Both the position numbers and the translations under genes were made by a program. The notes below the pieces were generated by a model. It was not told the DNA's origin, did no database searches, and saw only the letters and a list, made by a program, of their open reading frames with translations. A DNA stretch of 64,000 nucleotides from Bradyrhizobium sp. CB2312 (lineage in GTDB: Bacteria; Pseudomonadota; Alphaproteobacteria; Rhizobiales; Xanthobacteraceae), in the NCBI RefSeq assembly GCF_029714425.1, contig NZ_CP121668.1, forward strand, positions 5,973,501 to 6,037,500, given 5' to 3'. Numbering within the stretch: position 1 is the first letter of the stretch; each line of letters starts with the position of its first letter. Of this stretch, positions 55,766-63,597 are shown one piece after another.

Positions 55766-58033
55766 TCATCGGCGGAGAACGCCTCCCGGTCGCATCTGCG
55801 TCCGAAATTCCTGCCCCACGATCGCGCGCACCTGATGCGTCACCTGCTCTGCAATATGCTGGGCAAGCTCCTGGTTCTGGGCCGGCGTGCCGTTGGAGAC
55901 GCCGCCATGGACGTGAATGTCGCCCATCGTGACGCTGGCGCCTGACTGCCCGCTAACCAGGGGCGCCGCCGGCGAGCCGGCACCGACGAGCCCGCCGTCC
56001 GCAAATCGCGGAATGCGGTCGGCGTTGATCGCCTCTAGCACGGCGCGGTGCTTCGCTACGGCGGAGGCGCGCACCACGAATTCGCCATTGCTGAGCCGCG
56101 CCGGGATGCTGTCTGAGGTGCCCGTTCCTGGTCCGCTGATGTAGCCACCGTCCGCCTTGGCAACGGTCGCGGCGGTGACCAAGCCGCCGTCGCTAAAGCC
56201 GAACGTGCCGCTCAGCGAGCGCATGATCGGCTGCACAATCAGCATCTTGATCATGGCTTCCTCTAGGGCGCGCACGACGGCCCTGGACATATCGGCAAAG
56301 CCCGCCGACACGCTTTTGGTGCCGTCCAGGATGTCCGCGAGGCCGGAGGTCAGGCTGCTGCTCATGGTGCTGCCGATCGACCGCATGGCCTCATTGGTCC
56401 GCATGGCCGACGCCTCCACAGAATTTAGCGCCGTCCCTACGTCCGGATAAAGGCCCTTGAGCTGTTCGGCGATCTGCACGTCCTGGGGATCCAGCAAAGA
56501 GGTCTGCCGGCCGCGCCGGATCGACTGCGCCACGGTGGCCTCTTCGATGGCCTCGGTGGCCTTGCCATAGGCCTCGGTGACTTCCTGGATGCGCTGGCGC
56601 TGTTCGGCCGTTACGACGCCCTCCCCCTTCCCCGCCGCCGCATTTGCCTGCATGGCGACGACCTGGAGCTGGGCAGCGATCTTGTTTTTCTCACGCGCGG
56701 CGGTCGAGAGGTCCAGGCCGGCCGCTTCGGCCTGCAAGGCCGCCGTGCGCTTCTCGATGCTGTCGGCGGCCGTGTCGAGCTTGTCCACGTTGCCGCCGGT
56801 GCTGATCTTGGTCGGCGCCGGGCCGGTGCCGCGCGTCTGGCTAGGCGCCGGCGGACCATACTGCTCCCCGTTCGCCGTCAGCGCCGCGATCTCCTTTTGC
56901 AGGCGGTCGCGGTGGGCCTCCAGGTCGGCGCGCGTGCCACCGTAGACCTGCCCGATCCCGGGGATGGACAATGGTGGAAGCTCCACGCTGCCGAACAGGC
57001 CGCTACCGGTGCCGTTCAACCGCGCCTGCACCTGGGCGAGCGCGTCCCGCTTGGCGTCCAGGTCGGTCGCGCTTGCCGGCATGCCAGGGATGCGCGGAAG
57101 CTTGTTCGATAGCTCCGCGGCCTTGGCGATGTAGCCGATCACGTCGGCCCAGGCGGACTTGATGTCCATCATGACGCTGGCGAGGTCGTCCCAGGACGGC
57201 TTCAGCGCGGTCGAGAGGCGTTGATGGGCGATCTTGAGCTGGTCGTCGACTTCCTTCGCACGCTCGACCAGGGCGTTGCTGAAGATGCCGTCCGCGTTGG
57301 CGCTGGCCTCTCTGATTGTCTGCAACATGCTTTCAGCGCTGGTCTTGCCCTGTCGCATGCGATCAACGATGGCCGTGCCGAACATCTTCTCGCCTAGGTC
57401 AAGGCTCGCGGCATGCTGCCCGATCTGGTCGAGCTGGATCATGGCGGCGAGCACGGCCTTGATCTTGTCCTCTTGGGTCTGAGCATCCCGGAACAGGACC
57501 AAGCCTTGAAGCTGTTGGCCGGCGTCCTTGGCAAGCGTCTCATTGTAGACGCGCAAGGCCTTCTCAACGGCCGTGATCTTCTCTTCGCCGACCGTCCACT
57601 CGCCAATGTCGATCGGCGAGCGGTCCTTGGTCGCCTGGAATGCATGGTCGAGGGCAGATTCAAGCTCGCCGGCCTCTACCTTGAGCTTTCGGGCCTCGCT
57701 AGTGAAAGCCTGGAGGAACGCGGGCGATACGCCAAGGTTCTGGGCCTTGTCGGCGATATCGACCATTTGCTGCATCTGCTCGCGGGCGCCGCTGATCGCA
57801 GCCGTCATAAGCTTGTAGGCGCCGACCGCGATCGCGACCTTGCCGGCGAGATCAATGGCACCGCGCGCCATGGTCGCAAAGATCGCGTCCTTGGCGAGGT
57901 CTTTGTTCATGTCGAGGAACTGCTTTGCGATCTGGCGCGTCGCGGTGCCGGTCAAGCTTGAAGTCTGCCGGAGCTGTTCCTTCAGCTGGTCGAGGTTGAC
58001 CGAGATCGGAATGCGGAGACTAGGCGCTGGCAT
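55766..58033 (-). CDS. Phage tail tape measure protein
   Basis: The 755-residue protein has the tape-measure layout: a helical N-terminal part, a hydrophobic patch (GAIDLAGKVAIAVGAYKLMTAAISGA), long coiled stretches, then a lambda-type C-terminal region (SLTSGLADILDGTKSVSAGFADMSRAVVRAL, in parts near residue 555-590) and Gly-rich FADGGLVGAGSP repeats. It sets tail length. It is the last gene of the leftward operon and is followed by a terminator, not by the usual distal tail genes. It overlaps the chaperone gene by 14 bases. Confidence 0.88.
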   Translation of the reverse strand: MPAPSLRIPISVNLDQLKEQLRQTSSLTGTATRQIAKQFLDMNKDLAKDAIFATMARGAIDLAGKVAIAVGAYKLMTAAISGAREQMQQMVDIADKAQNLGVSPAFLQAFTSEARKLKVEAGELESALDHAFQATKDRSPIDIGEWTVGEEKITAVEKALRVYNETLAKDAGQQLQGLVLFRDAQTQEDKIKAVLAAMIQLDQIGQHAASLDLGEKMFGTAIVDRMRQGKTSAESMLQTIREASANADGIFSNALVERAKEVDDQLKIAHQRLSTALKPSWDDLASVMMDIKSAWADVIGYIAKAAELSNKLPRIPGMPASATDLDAKRDALAQVQARLNGTGSGLFGSVELPPLSIPGIGQVYGGTRADLEAHRDRLQKEIAALTANGEQYGPPAPSQTRGTGPAPTKISTGGNVDKLDTAADSIEKRTAALQAEAAGLDLSTAAREKNKIAAQLQVVAMQANAAAGKGEGVVTAEQRQRIQEVTEAYGKATEAIEEATVAQSIRRGRQTSLLDPQDVQIAEQLKGLYPDVGTALNSVEASAMRTNEAMRSIGSTMSSSLTSGLADILDGTKSVSAGFADMSRAVVRALEEAMIKMLIVQPIMRSLSGTFGFSDGGLVTAATVAKADGGYISGPGTGTSDSIPARLSNGEFVVRASAVAKHRAVLEAINADRIPRFADGGLVGAGSPAAPLVSGQSGASVTMGDIHVHGGVSNGTPAQNQELAQHIAEQVTHQVRAIVGQEFRTQMRPGGVLRR

Positions 58034-58352
58034 TGTCGGCTCCTACAATCAACATGGCCAGAACCGTGCTAGCGACTGGCGCGCTGTGATTCAGCGGCTT
58101 ATCGCGCACGTGGGCGTCAAGCAGCGCCTCAACGTCGCGCTCCGTCATGCCGCCGCCGATCAAGCCCAACTCGATGACGCGCTCTACATCTTCGGAGCTA
58201 TAAATTTCACCTCCAAGGCGTGTGAGCAGAGCGTGCGGCGCGTGTCCGTTGATGCCGCGCCAAGCAATCACGCGCCTGACCCACGGATGCCCTAAGTCAA
58301 ACGTATGGGTGCCGCCCGCCCATGTGATTTCGCGGCCGGTCGATTTAGTCAT
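58020..58352 (-). CDS. GTA-type tail assembly chaperone
   Basis: The 110-residue protein resembles the gene transfer agent family (gp10-like): ITWAGGTHTFDLGHPWVRRVIAWRGING (in parts) and IYSSEDVERVIELGLIGGGM, the conserved LGLIGGG turn. Such proteins help tape-measure folding. It overlaps the tape measure gene by 14 bases and the gp10-like gene by 8, which is the standard tail order. Confidence 0.78.
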   Translation of the reverse strand: MTKSTGREITWAGGTHTFDLGHPWVRRVIAWRGINGHAPHALLTRLGGEIYSSEDVERVIELGLIGGGMTERDVEALLDAHVRDKPLNHSAPVASTVLAMLIVGADNASA

Positions 58353-58740
58353 TCAGAACCTCACTCACTGCATCGTCGATTGCCTGCTGCATGTCGTCTC
58401 GCATGGCGTCATAGTTATTGAAAAAGAACGGGCGCGCCGGCTGATGGCTGGTCCCGAATTCAAAACCGAGCGCGTAATCGTATGGCTCGCCACTGCCGTC
58501 GCGGACTTCCTTGGTGGTCATATCGCCGCCGGCCTCAACGAAGTATTCCAGGTCATGGGCGCCGGCAGCGACCGTGCAGGACGCTTCCAAAGCGCCGGTC
58601 TCCGGTGACTGCTCAAGCGACCGCAACGCGGCGCGCTGAGCGTCGGAAAGCCGGAAAGCCTGCTCGCGCAGAACGTCGTCCAGATGCTCGGTGAGCTTGT
58701 CCGGCAACGAATTGAGGAAGTCGTCTAGATCGTCAGCCAT
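58345..58740 (-). CDS. HK97 gp10-like head-tail or tail completion protein
   Basis: The 131-residue protein has a helical first half and the typical second half: YDYALGFEFGTSHQPARPFFFNNY, where EFGTS and PARPFF fit the HK97 gp10 signature. It joins head and tail or completes the tail. It starts four bases after the terminase stop. Confidence 0.75.
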   Translation of the reverse strand: MADDLDDFLNSLPDKLTEHLDDVLREQAFRLSDAQRAALRSLEQSPETGALEASCTVAAGAHDLEYFVEAGGDMTTKEVRDGSGEPYDYALGFEFGTSHQPARPFFFNNYDAMRDDMQQAIDDAVSEVLND

Positions 58741-58743
58741 GGG

Positions 58744-60378
58744 TCACCACGATAGAAGGTCAACAGCGTTCGGGAGGTCATATAGCGATCGGTGGCCTTC
58801 ACCCGCAGCAGCGCGCGATACGGCCATCCAAGTTGCGGCCGCGCCGTCAATGCGATCGGTCGACTTGCTCTTGTGAATGATCCGGTTGTCATTTGCGTCT
58901 TTGTGGATGGCGACGTTCGCGAAGTTCCAGCGCAAGACCGGATGGCCGCCGTGCCGGAAGTTGCTGCCGATGATTGCCGCCTCAAGCGTGTTGAGCGCGG
59001 GCGATTGCGTCACCCATCCTTGCCGCATAGTGACGATACGTTCGCCGAATTCGTCGCTCAGCAACGCCATGACGGCTTGCGCATAGGCTACGTCAAAGCC
59101 GATCTCCTGGACCTGGAAGCGTTCTGCCAGCGATCGGATGTAATCCGCGACCGCAGCGTTATCGATGACGTTCCCGGGCGTCGCTGTGATAAAGCCGTCC
59201 TTTGCCCATGAGGCATAGTTCACGCCGTCGAGATCGCCGCGCTTGCGGACATCAGCCTCAGGGCAAAAGAAGTGCGGCAGCACGGTGTAGGTATCGCCGT
59301 CCCGGAAGCACGCGACGACGGCAGAGAGGTCGATCGTCTTGGACATATCGACGCCAACCCAGCACGGCGCACCGCGCAAGGCCTCATAGTCGATCGGCGC
59401 CGCGCCCTGGTCGTAAAGGTCCATTGCCACTAAGGGCGATGTCGAATGGTCAAGCCAGACGTTGAGCTTGTATTGCAATAGGCTGTCGCGCTCGGTAGGG
59501 CTGTCCTTCGCCCGCGCGATGTGACGCTGGTATCCCTTGATCGACGGATAGCCGTGCGCACTGCCGGGGTTAACCCGCCGCCACGCGTCCTCGCTGGCAT
59601 AGTCCACATCGGCCGGTGACTCGAACAGGACCGGGAGCCACGTCGGGTCAACGATGTCGCCGCGCGCGATCTTGCGGGCGCGCTCAATCACTTCATGGGC
59701 GATGTTGTCCTGCCCCCGACCGGCGGTGGTGGCGACCACAAGCAAGCTGTTGTCGATCTTGTCCAGGCCGTTGGTGAGAACCTTCCAAAGATCAGCCCCG
59801 CGCCAGATATGGAGTTCGTCAGCCAGAACGAAAGCCGGCGTTCGGCCTTCCTTGCTCGGTGCATCAGCCGAGATGACTTCCAATTCGGTCCCGTCGCCGG
59901 GATAGGTGATCTTTTTCGCGCTGTTGAAGGCGTCATAAACCTTTGTCACCGGGACGAGATGCTTGGTATCCGCCTGAACGATGCCGCGCGCTTCCTTAAA
60001 GGCGATACCGGCTTGGCTGCGGTCACTGGCGGCAAAGATCACTTCGCCGCCGGAGACGCGTTCGGGGCCAATGGTATGGAGCAGCGCCAGGGCGGCGGAT
60101 AGGCTGGTCTTACGGTTGCCGCGCGGGACCAGGATCACGACAACGGAGACAATCCGGTTCCCGGCAGCGTCGCGAGGCCCGTAGATCGCGCGCACGATAC
60201 GTTCCTGCCACGGGTCGAGCTGGAATTGCTTCCGCGCGAGCGTTGACTTGGGATGCTTGAGCGACCGGAGAAAGCGCACGGCCCGATTGGCATGCCCGAA
60301 GGGGTCGGGAATGGGCGAGCCGTCGAAAATCCAGTGCGGATAAGTGTCAGACGATGCTGAGCGGGTTTTCATCATCAT
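58744..60378 (-). CDS. terL: Phage terminase large subunit
   Basis: The 544-residue packaging motor has a Walker A variant (LVPRGNRKTSLSAALAL), Walker B ADELHIW and motif III VVATTAGRG, then the nuclease domain that starts GVDMSKTIDLSAVVACF with its first Asp and continues FDVAYAQAVMALL. It pumps DNA into the capsid and cuts it. Its first codons overlap the small-subunit gene by 32 bases; MMMK gives three possible ATGs. It lies between the connector genes and the tail genes. Confidence 0.93.
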   Translation of the reverse strand: MMMKTRSASSDTYPHWIFDGSPIPDPFGHANRAVRFLRSLKHPKSTLARKQFQLDPWQERIVRAIYGPRDAAGNRIVSVVVILVPRGNRKTSLSAALALLHTIGPERVSGGEVIFAASDRSQAGIAFKEARGIVQADTKHLVPVTKVYDAFNSAKKITYPGDGTELEVISADAPSKEGRTPAFVLADELHIWRGADLWKVLTNGLDKIDNSLLVVATTAGRGQDNIAHEVIERARKIARGDIVDPTWLPVLFESPADVDYASEDAWRRVNPGSAHGYPSIKGYQRHIARAKDSPTERDSLLQYKLNVWLDHSTSPLVAMDLYDQGAAPIDYEALRGAPCWVGVDMSKTIDLSAVVACFRDGDTYTVLPHFFCPEADVRKRGDLDGVNYASWAKDGFITATPGNVIDNAAVADYIRSLAERFQVQEIGFDVAYAQAVMALLSDEFGERIVTMRQGWVTQSPALNTLEAAIIGSNFRHGGHPVLRWNFANVAIHKDANDNRIIHKSKSTDRIDGAAATWMAVSRAAAGEGHRSLYDLPNAVDLLSW

Positions 60379-60724
60379 CCTGGTCGTTGTTGTCGCGGAC
60401 AGCCGGCCGCGAGCGCGAAACTGGGGTAAGCCCTAGCTCAGCGGCAAGCTGGCGAGCCGTCACCATGGCCTTGTCCTGCATGCGGCAAAGCTTGGGATCG
60501 ATGCCTGCGCGCAGGAGAATCTCCAGCTCGCGGATACGGCCGATAGCGATGCAGTAGCTTTCTAAGCATCCCAGATCGGCCGGCGTGAGGATGCGACGCT
60601 TGGCAAGCTCCGGCATGACGCGGCGCCATTCTGCCTTGGCGTGCTTGCTCAACCAGGATGGCGGCCGGGTCGAGGCATCGAGTGCGTTCGCATCAGCAGC
60701 AAGTTGTGGTTTTCGCCCGCGCAT
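60347..60724 (-). CDS. terS: Phage terminase small subunit (P27 family)
   Basis: The 125-residue protein begins with RGRKP, then PPSWLSKHAKAEWRRVMPELAKRRIL and LTPADLGCLESYCIAIGR, the P27-type small terminase pattern, and ends in an acidic tail. It recognises the packaging site and feeds DNA to the large subunit, with which it overlaps. Confidence 0.87.
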   Translation of the reverse strand: MRGRKPQLAADANALDASTRPPSWLSKHAKAEWRRVMPELAKRRILTPADLGCLESYCIAIGRIRELEILLRAGIDPKLCRMQDKAMVTARQLAAELGLTPVSRSRPAVRDNNDQDDDENPLSIV

Positions 60725-60772
60725 GCGTCAACCCCTCTCGACAGTGGGCGGGACGCGGGGCATCTTCGTGGA

Positions 60773-61246
60773 ATGAATTACTTCCACCTCACTCCAATAC
60801 GGCTTGCTCCCGGAAGCATCGTTCAACCCGGCAACTGGGGACGCATCATTCGCAAATACCAAAGCCCTAGCTCCAATCTGCAAACGTTCGGGAACGCATG
60901 GCTTATGGCGCGCGAGCTGATTTTCGAAAGCGTGCGAGCAGCGCAATTTTCGGCCAAACCGAGTCGGCTGGATGCTGCTTTTTGCTGCCTGGATGAGGCG
61001 AGCGCGAGGGCTTATCAGAACCAAGCTGACGGCGCCCAGATTCAAACGCTTCACGAAGTCGAGCTTGTAGACCCAACAAAGCCGACGCACCAAGCGCCGC
61101 TGCCGATGGTCGACTATCCTCCGCCAATGACACCCTTCATTGAGCAGACCACCCTTCGAGCCGTCCAATACTGGTCTGGCGACCCGAACGGCAATCAAGA
61201 GATCGTCACGCTTTCGCCATTGAGGGTGGTGCGGGCGCTTGATTAG
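60773..61246 (+). CDS. DUF2441-like protein, opposite-strand gene inside the structural operon
   Basis: The 157-residue protein begins NYFHLTPIRLAPGSIVQPGNWGRII and continues ARELIFESVRAAQF, PSRLDAAFCCLDEASARAY and ends with VQYWSGDPNG and IVTLSPLRVVRALD. This order matches DUF2441-type proteins, and the early F-H-x-T segment recalls the ADP-ribosyltransferase fold; that link is my inference. It is read against all surrounding genes and fits tightly between terminase and head-closure genes, like a late-added cargo gene. The ATG at 60773 has a weak ribosome-binding site. A longer frame upstream shadows the terminase gene. Confidence 0.68.
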   Translation: MNYFHLTPIRLAPGSIVQPGNWGRIIRKYQSPSSNLQTFGNAWLMARELIFESVRAAQFSAKPSRLDAAFCCLDEASARAYQNQADGAQIQTLHEVELVDPTKPTHQAPLPMVDYPPPMTPFIEQTTLRAVQYWSGDPNGNQEIVTLSPLRVVRALD

Positions 61247-61251
61247 ACTGT

Positions 61252-61569
61252 TCACGGCCCAACCCTCTCGCAAGCAACGTCCATCCCAACGCGGCGGCCG
61301 ATCTCGGTGATCTGCTTCACGTCATACTGATGGCCCTCATAGAGCAGCCGGTCATTGAGGCTGAGGCTGGCGAAGTAATACATGCGGAAGGTCAGCACGA
61401 CGTTGGTGGTGTGCCCGCGCTCGCCCTCCCGATCGTCAGTGGCATTCTTGAGGAGCTGCGCCCGCATCGTGGCATAGGTGGTCCAGGTGTCGATCACGGT
61501 CCCGTAGAGGTCCAGGCCGGTGGTGCGGCGCTGGATTTCAATGATGCGGTCGAGGTTGCCGGCGCGCAT
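61252..61569 (-). CDS. Phage head closure / head-tail adaptor (SPP1 gp16 type)
   Basis: The 105-residue protein starts MRAGNLDRIIEIQRRTTGLDLYG and contains RAQLLKNATDDREGERGHTTNVVLTFRM and RLLYEGHQYDVKQI, the family pattern of small head-tail adaptors. It closes the capsid after packaging. It ends five bases before the convergent DUF2441-like stop. Confidence 0.86.
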   Translation of the reverse strand: MRAGNLDRIIEIQRRTTGLDLYGTVIDTWTTYATMRAQLLKNATDDREGERGHTTNVVLTFRMYYFASLSLNDRLLYEGHQYDVKQITEIGRRVGMDVACERVGP

Positions 61570-61570
61570 G

Positions 61571-61987
61571 TCAATCCGCCTTCACAATCGCCGCGACCGT
61601 GACCACCCCGTGGCTGAACGAGCCGTGCGGGTCGCGGAGATACCGCGTTTGGGAAGCCTGCATGTCATGGACGGCGAAGCCGTCGATCCGCAGCACGCCA
61701 TCCGCCTGGGCATCAATCCGCAGCGCCGCGACGATGGCGGAGACGGCTTCCTTGCATTGAACCAAGCCCGGTTCAGCAAACCACACATGAAGAGTGGCGT
61801 GGCTGGTCGCGTCCCAGCGCCGGAAGATGGTCTGGCCTTCGCCGATATAGACGGCCGGCATGATCTCCGGACGGCCATTGGCGTCCATCACATGGTCGGC
61901 CTGGACCAGGGTCATCAGTTCCGGGCTCGCGATGAGCCGCGATCGGATAGCCTTCTGGAGGGCGAGAGACGGGTCGGAAACGGTCAT
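61571..61987 (-). CDS. DUF3168 tail completion protein
   Basis: The 138-residue protein from ATG 61987 has the DUF3168 pattern: DPSLALQKAIRSRLIASPEL, then PAVYIGEGQTI, LHVWFAEPGLVQCKEAVSAI and YLRDPHGSFSHGVVTVAAIV. It is usually encoded beside the head-closure gene and belongs to the head-tail joining set. It stands two bases from each neighbour. Confidence 0.84.
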   Translation of the reverse strand: MTVSDPSLALQKAIRSRLIASPELMTLVQADHVMDANGRPEIMPAVYIGEGQTIFRRWDATSHATLHVWFAEPGLVQCKEAVSAIVAALRIDAQADGVLRIDGFAVHDMQASQTRYLRDPHGSFSHGVVTVAAIVKAD

Positions 61988-61988
61988 T

Positions 61989-62276
61989 TCAGAAGGCAAA
62001 CGCGCGGTAAGGGGCCAACAAATCGAGGAAACCAAACGGCAGCGCCATTGCGGTGATGCCGACAAGGCTGGCCTCCCGGTTCTGATAGAGGTGCGCCGTC
62101 AATTGCAGCACCGCCTCCCGGATCGGCGCGGGTGTGGTGTCCGCGTCCGGATCGCCGGCGGTGTAGGCCGAAACCCACGCCTTTGCCGCCGCCAGCTTGT
62201 CGGTAAGCAGCGCGTCGTCAGCGTCCAGGGTGACGTTCAGGTGGGCCTTGGCTTGGTCCAGGGTGATGCCGGGCAT
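61989..62276 (-). CDS. Phage head-tail connector (gp6-like)
   Basis: The 95-residue protein from ATG 62276 shows GITLDQAKAHLNVTLDADDALL followed by a helix (DKLAAAKAWVSAYT) and PAPIREAVLQLTAHLYQNRE, the gp6-like connector pattern. It forms the ring between portal and tail. It lies directly before the DUF3168 gene. Confidence 0.86.
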   Translation of the reverse strand: MPGITLDQAKAHLNVTLDADDALLTDKLAAAKAWVSAYTAGDPDADTTPAPIREAVLQLTAHLYQNREASLVGITAMALPFGFLDLLAPYRAFAF

Positions 62277-62293
62277 AGTTGAAAAAACTCCAA

Positions 62294-62728
62294 TTAGACG
62301 CTCTCTTGCGTGACCCGGGGGCACCGGTCGCGGACGATTTCTTGGGACTTTTGACCCACCCCCGGGGTAGTAGCGGCGTTGCGGTGGGCTTCGTCGCGCT
62401 GTGCGGCCAAGTGCTGATCGAGGCCATGGCGAAGCTCAGCCATCTGCTCTTCCATCTGGCGAACGAACGAGCGCACCGAGCGTGTCATCTGCCGATGTGC
62501 CGCGTGCATATCGCGCTGCCAGTCACTGAGCGTCGGCAACTCATGGGCAAGCGACGGTGCGAGCGCCGGCTTGGGCCTGCGACCTTGCTTGCCTACTGGC
62601 GTCGTCAAAGCCTCTTCAGCGGACCAGCCCAGATTAAGCCGCTTTGTGATTGTGTCGGAGCTGATGCCGGTGAGCTTTGCCCACTCGCATACAGGGCGAG
62701 ACATACCGTTGAATTCGATCAGGCGCAT
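62294..62728 (-). CDS. HTH-containing phage protein of unknown role
   Basis: The 144-residue protein has an N-terminal helix-turn-helix-like block (MSRPVCEWAKLTGISSDTI and LNLGWSAEEALTTPV) of the type found beside phage homing-type nucleases, then a long charged helix (MTRSVRSFVRQMEEQMAELRHGLDQ in parts). It may bind DNA. It lies four bases after the HNH gene. Confidence 0.6.
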   Translation of the reverse strand: MRLIEFNGMSRPVCEWAKLTGISSDTITKRLNLGWSAEEALTTPVGKQGRRPKPALAPSLAHELPTLSDWQRDMHAAHRQMTRSVRSFVRQMEEQMAELRHGLDQHLAAQRDEAHRNAATTPGVGQKSQEIVRDRCPRVTQESV

Positions 62729-62732
62729 GGGT

Positions 62733-63062
62733 CTACTTGGACCTTTCGAGACGTTGTTTGGTGCTGTTGTGATGATGGGTGCAGAGCGGCTGCCAATTGC
62801 CCTTGTCCCAGAACAAGGCGCGGTCGCCTCGGTGCGGCTTGATGTGATCGACCACGACGGCAGGCTTGCCGCACATGGCGCAATCAGGGTGCTTGTCTAG
62901 AAAGGCGCGGCGGGCCTTTGACCACTTGCTGTCATAGCCGCGATCGTTGGCGTTGGGTCGGCGCCTGTCGGCTTCCCTGCGGCGCTGGTTTTGGCACACA
63001 CAGCGAGCGTCGCCGGCAACGATGCGCCCGCATGCGCACACTCGACCACATTTGTAGGGCAT
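62733..63062 (-). CDS. HNH endonuclease
   Basis: The 109-residue protein has two zinc-type Cys pairs (CACG near the start, CAMCG in the middle) and the HNH core: VVDHIKPHRGD and NWQPLCTHHHNSTK. HNH nucleases next to terminase and head genes help DNA packaging in HK97-like phages. Its start shares one base with the stop of the gene before it. Confidence 0.9.
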   Translation of the reverse strand: MPYKCGRVCACGRIVAGDARCVCQNQRRREADRRRPNANDRGYDSKWSKARRAFLDKHPDCAMCGKPAVVVDHIKPHRGDRALFWDKGNWQPLCTHHHNSTKQRLERSK

Positions 63063-63592
63063 CAGCGCGGCCTCACATGGTTGGTGAGATCGCCGATGGC
63101 GTTGAGGTCGGCCTTGGAGGGCGGTTCGGTGCCGGCCTGATCGTCCTTGCCGCTGCCGAAGACCGCCTTGAGCATGTCGAGGCGGCCGGCGTGAGCGTTC
63201 ATGATTTCAGCGGGCGTTGCATTCCAGGTGTCCGCGGCGGTCCAGCCGAGCCAGCCCGTTCCGATCTGATAAAGCTTGGTGAAGTATTCATCGAACGCCA
63301 TCGGCTTGCCGGACGACTTCTCGCCGGAAGTGTCTGCACCGCTTAAGATCAGGACGAATTTGAGAAGCTGTTTACGCGCGCCCAGGATGGTGCCGATCGA
63401 CGCAACCGGCATCGCATCGCTGGTCGCCGCAATCAGGTCCATGATGGCGGTGAAGCTGCCGTCATCAATGGCTTGGTATAGCTCCGCAAAGCCATACTTC
63501 TGATGAAGGTGAAATGCGGCCCGCAGCGAAGGCTTCAAGTCGAATGACTTGTCGCCAACCTGGAGAGCAAAAGTATTCGCTGCGAGCCGCAT
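63062..63592 (-). CDS. Tail assembly chaperone-like phage protein
   Basis: The 176-residue protein begins with a segment like those of tail chaperones (DLKPSLRAAFHLHQKYGFAELYQ) and ends with GWTAADTWNATPAEIMNAHAGRLDML, which resembles the C-terminal half of longer chaperones (TAC). It stands directly after the capsid gene, which is not the usual place, while a second chaperone-like gene lies before the tape measure. The family call is uncertain. Confidence 0.45.
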   Translation of the reverse strand: MRLAANTFALQVGDKSFDLKPSLRAAFHLHQKYGFAELYQAIDDGSFTAIMDLIAATSDAMPVASIGTILGARKQLLKFVLILSGADTSGEKSSGKPMAFDEYFTKLYQIGTGWLGWTAADTWNATPAEIMNAHAGRLDMLKAVFGSGKDDQAGTEPPSKADLNAIGDLTNHVRPR

Positions 63593-63597
63593 GTTCG

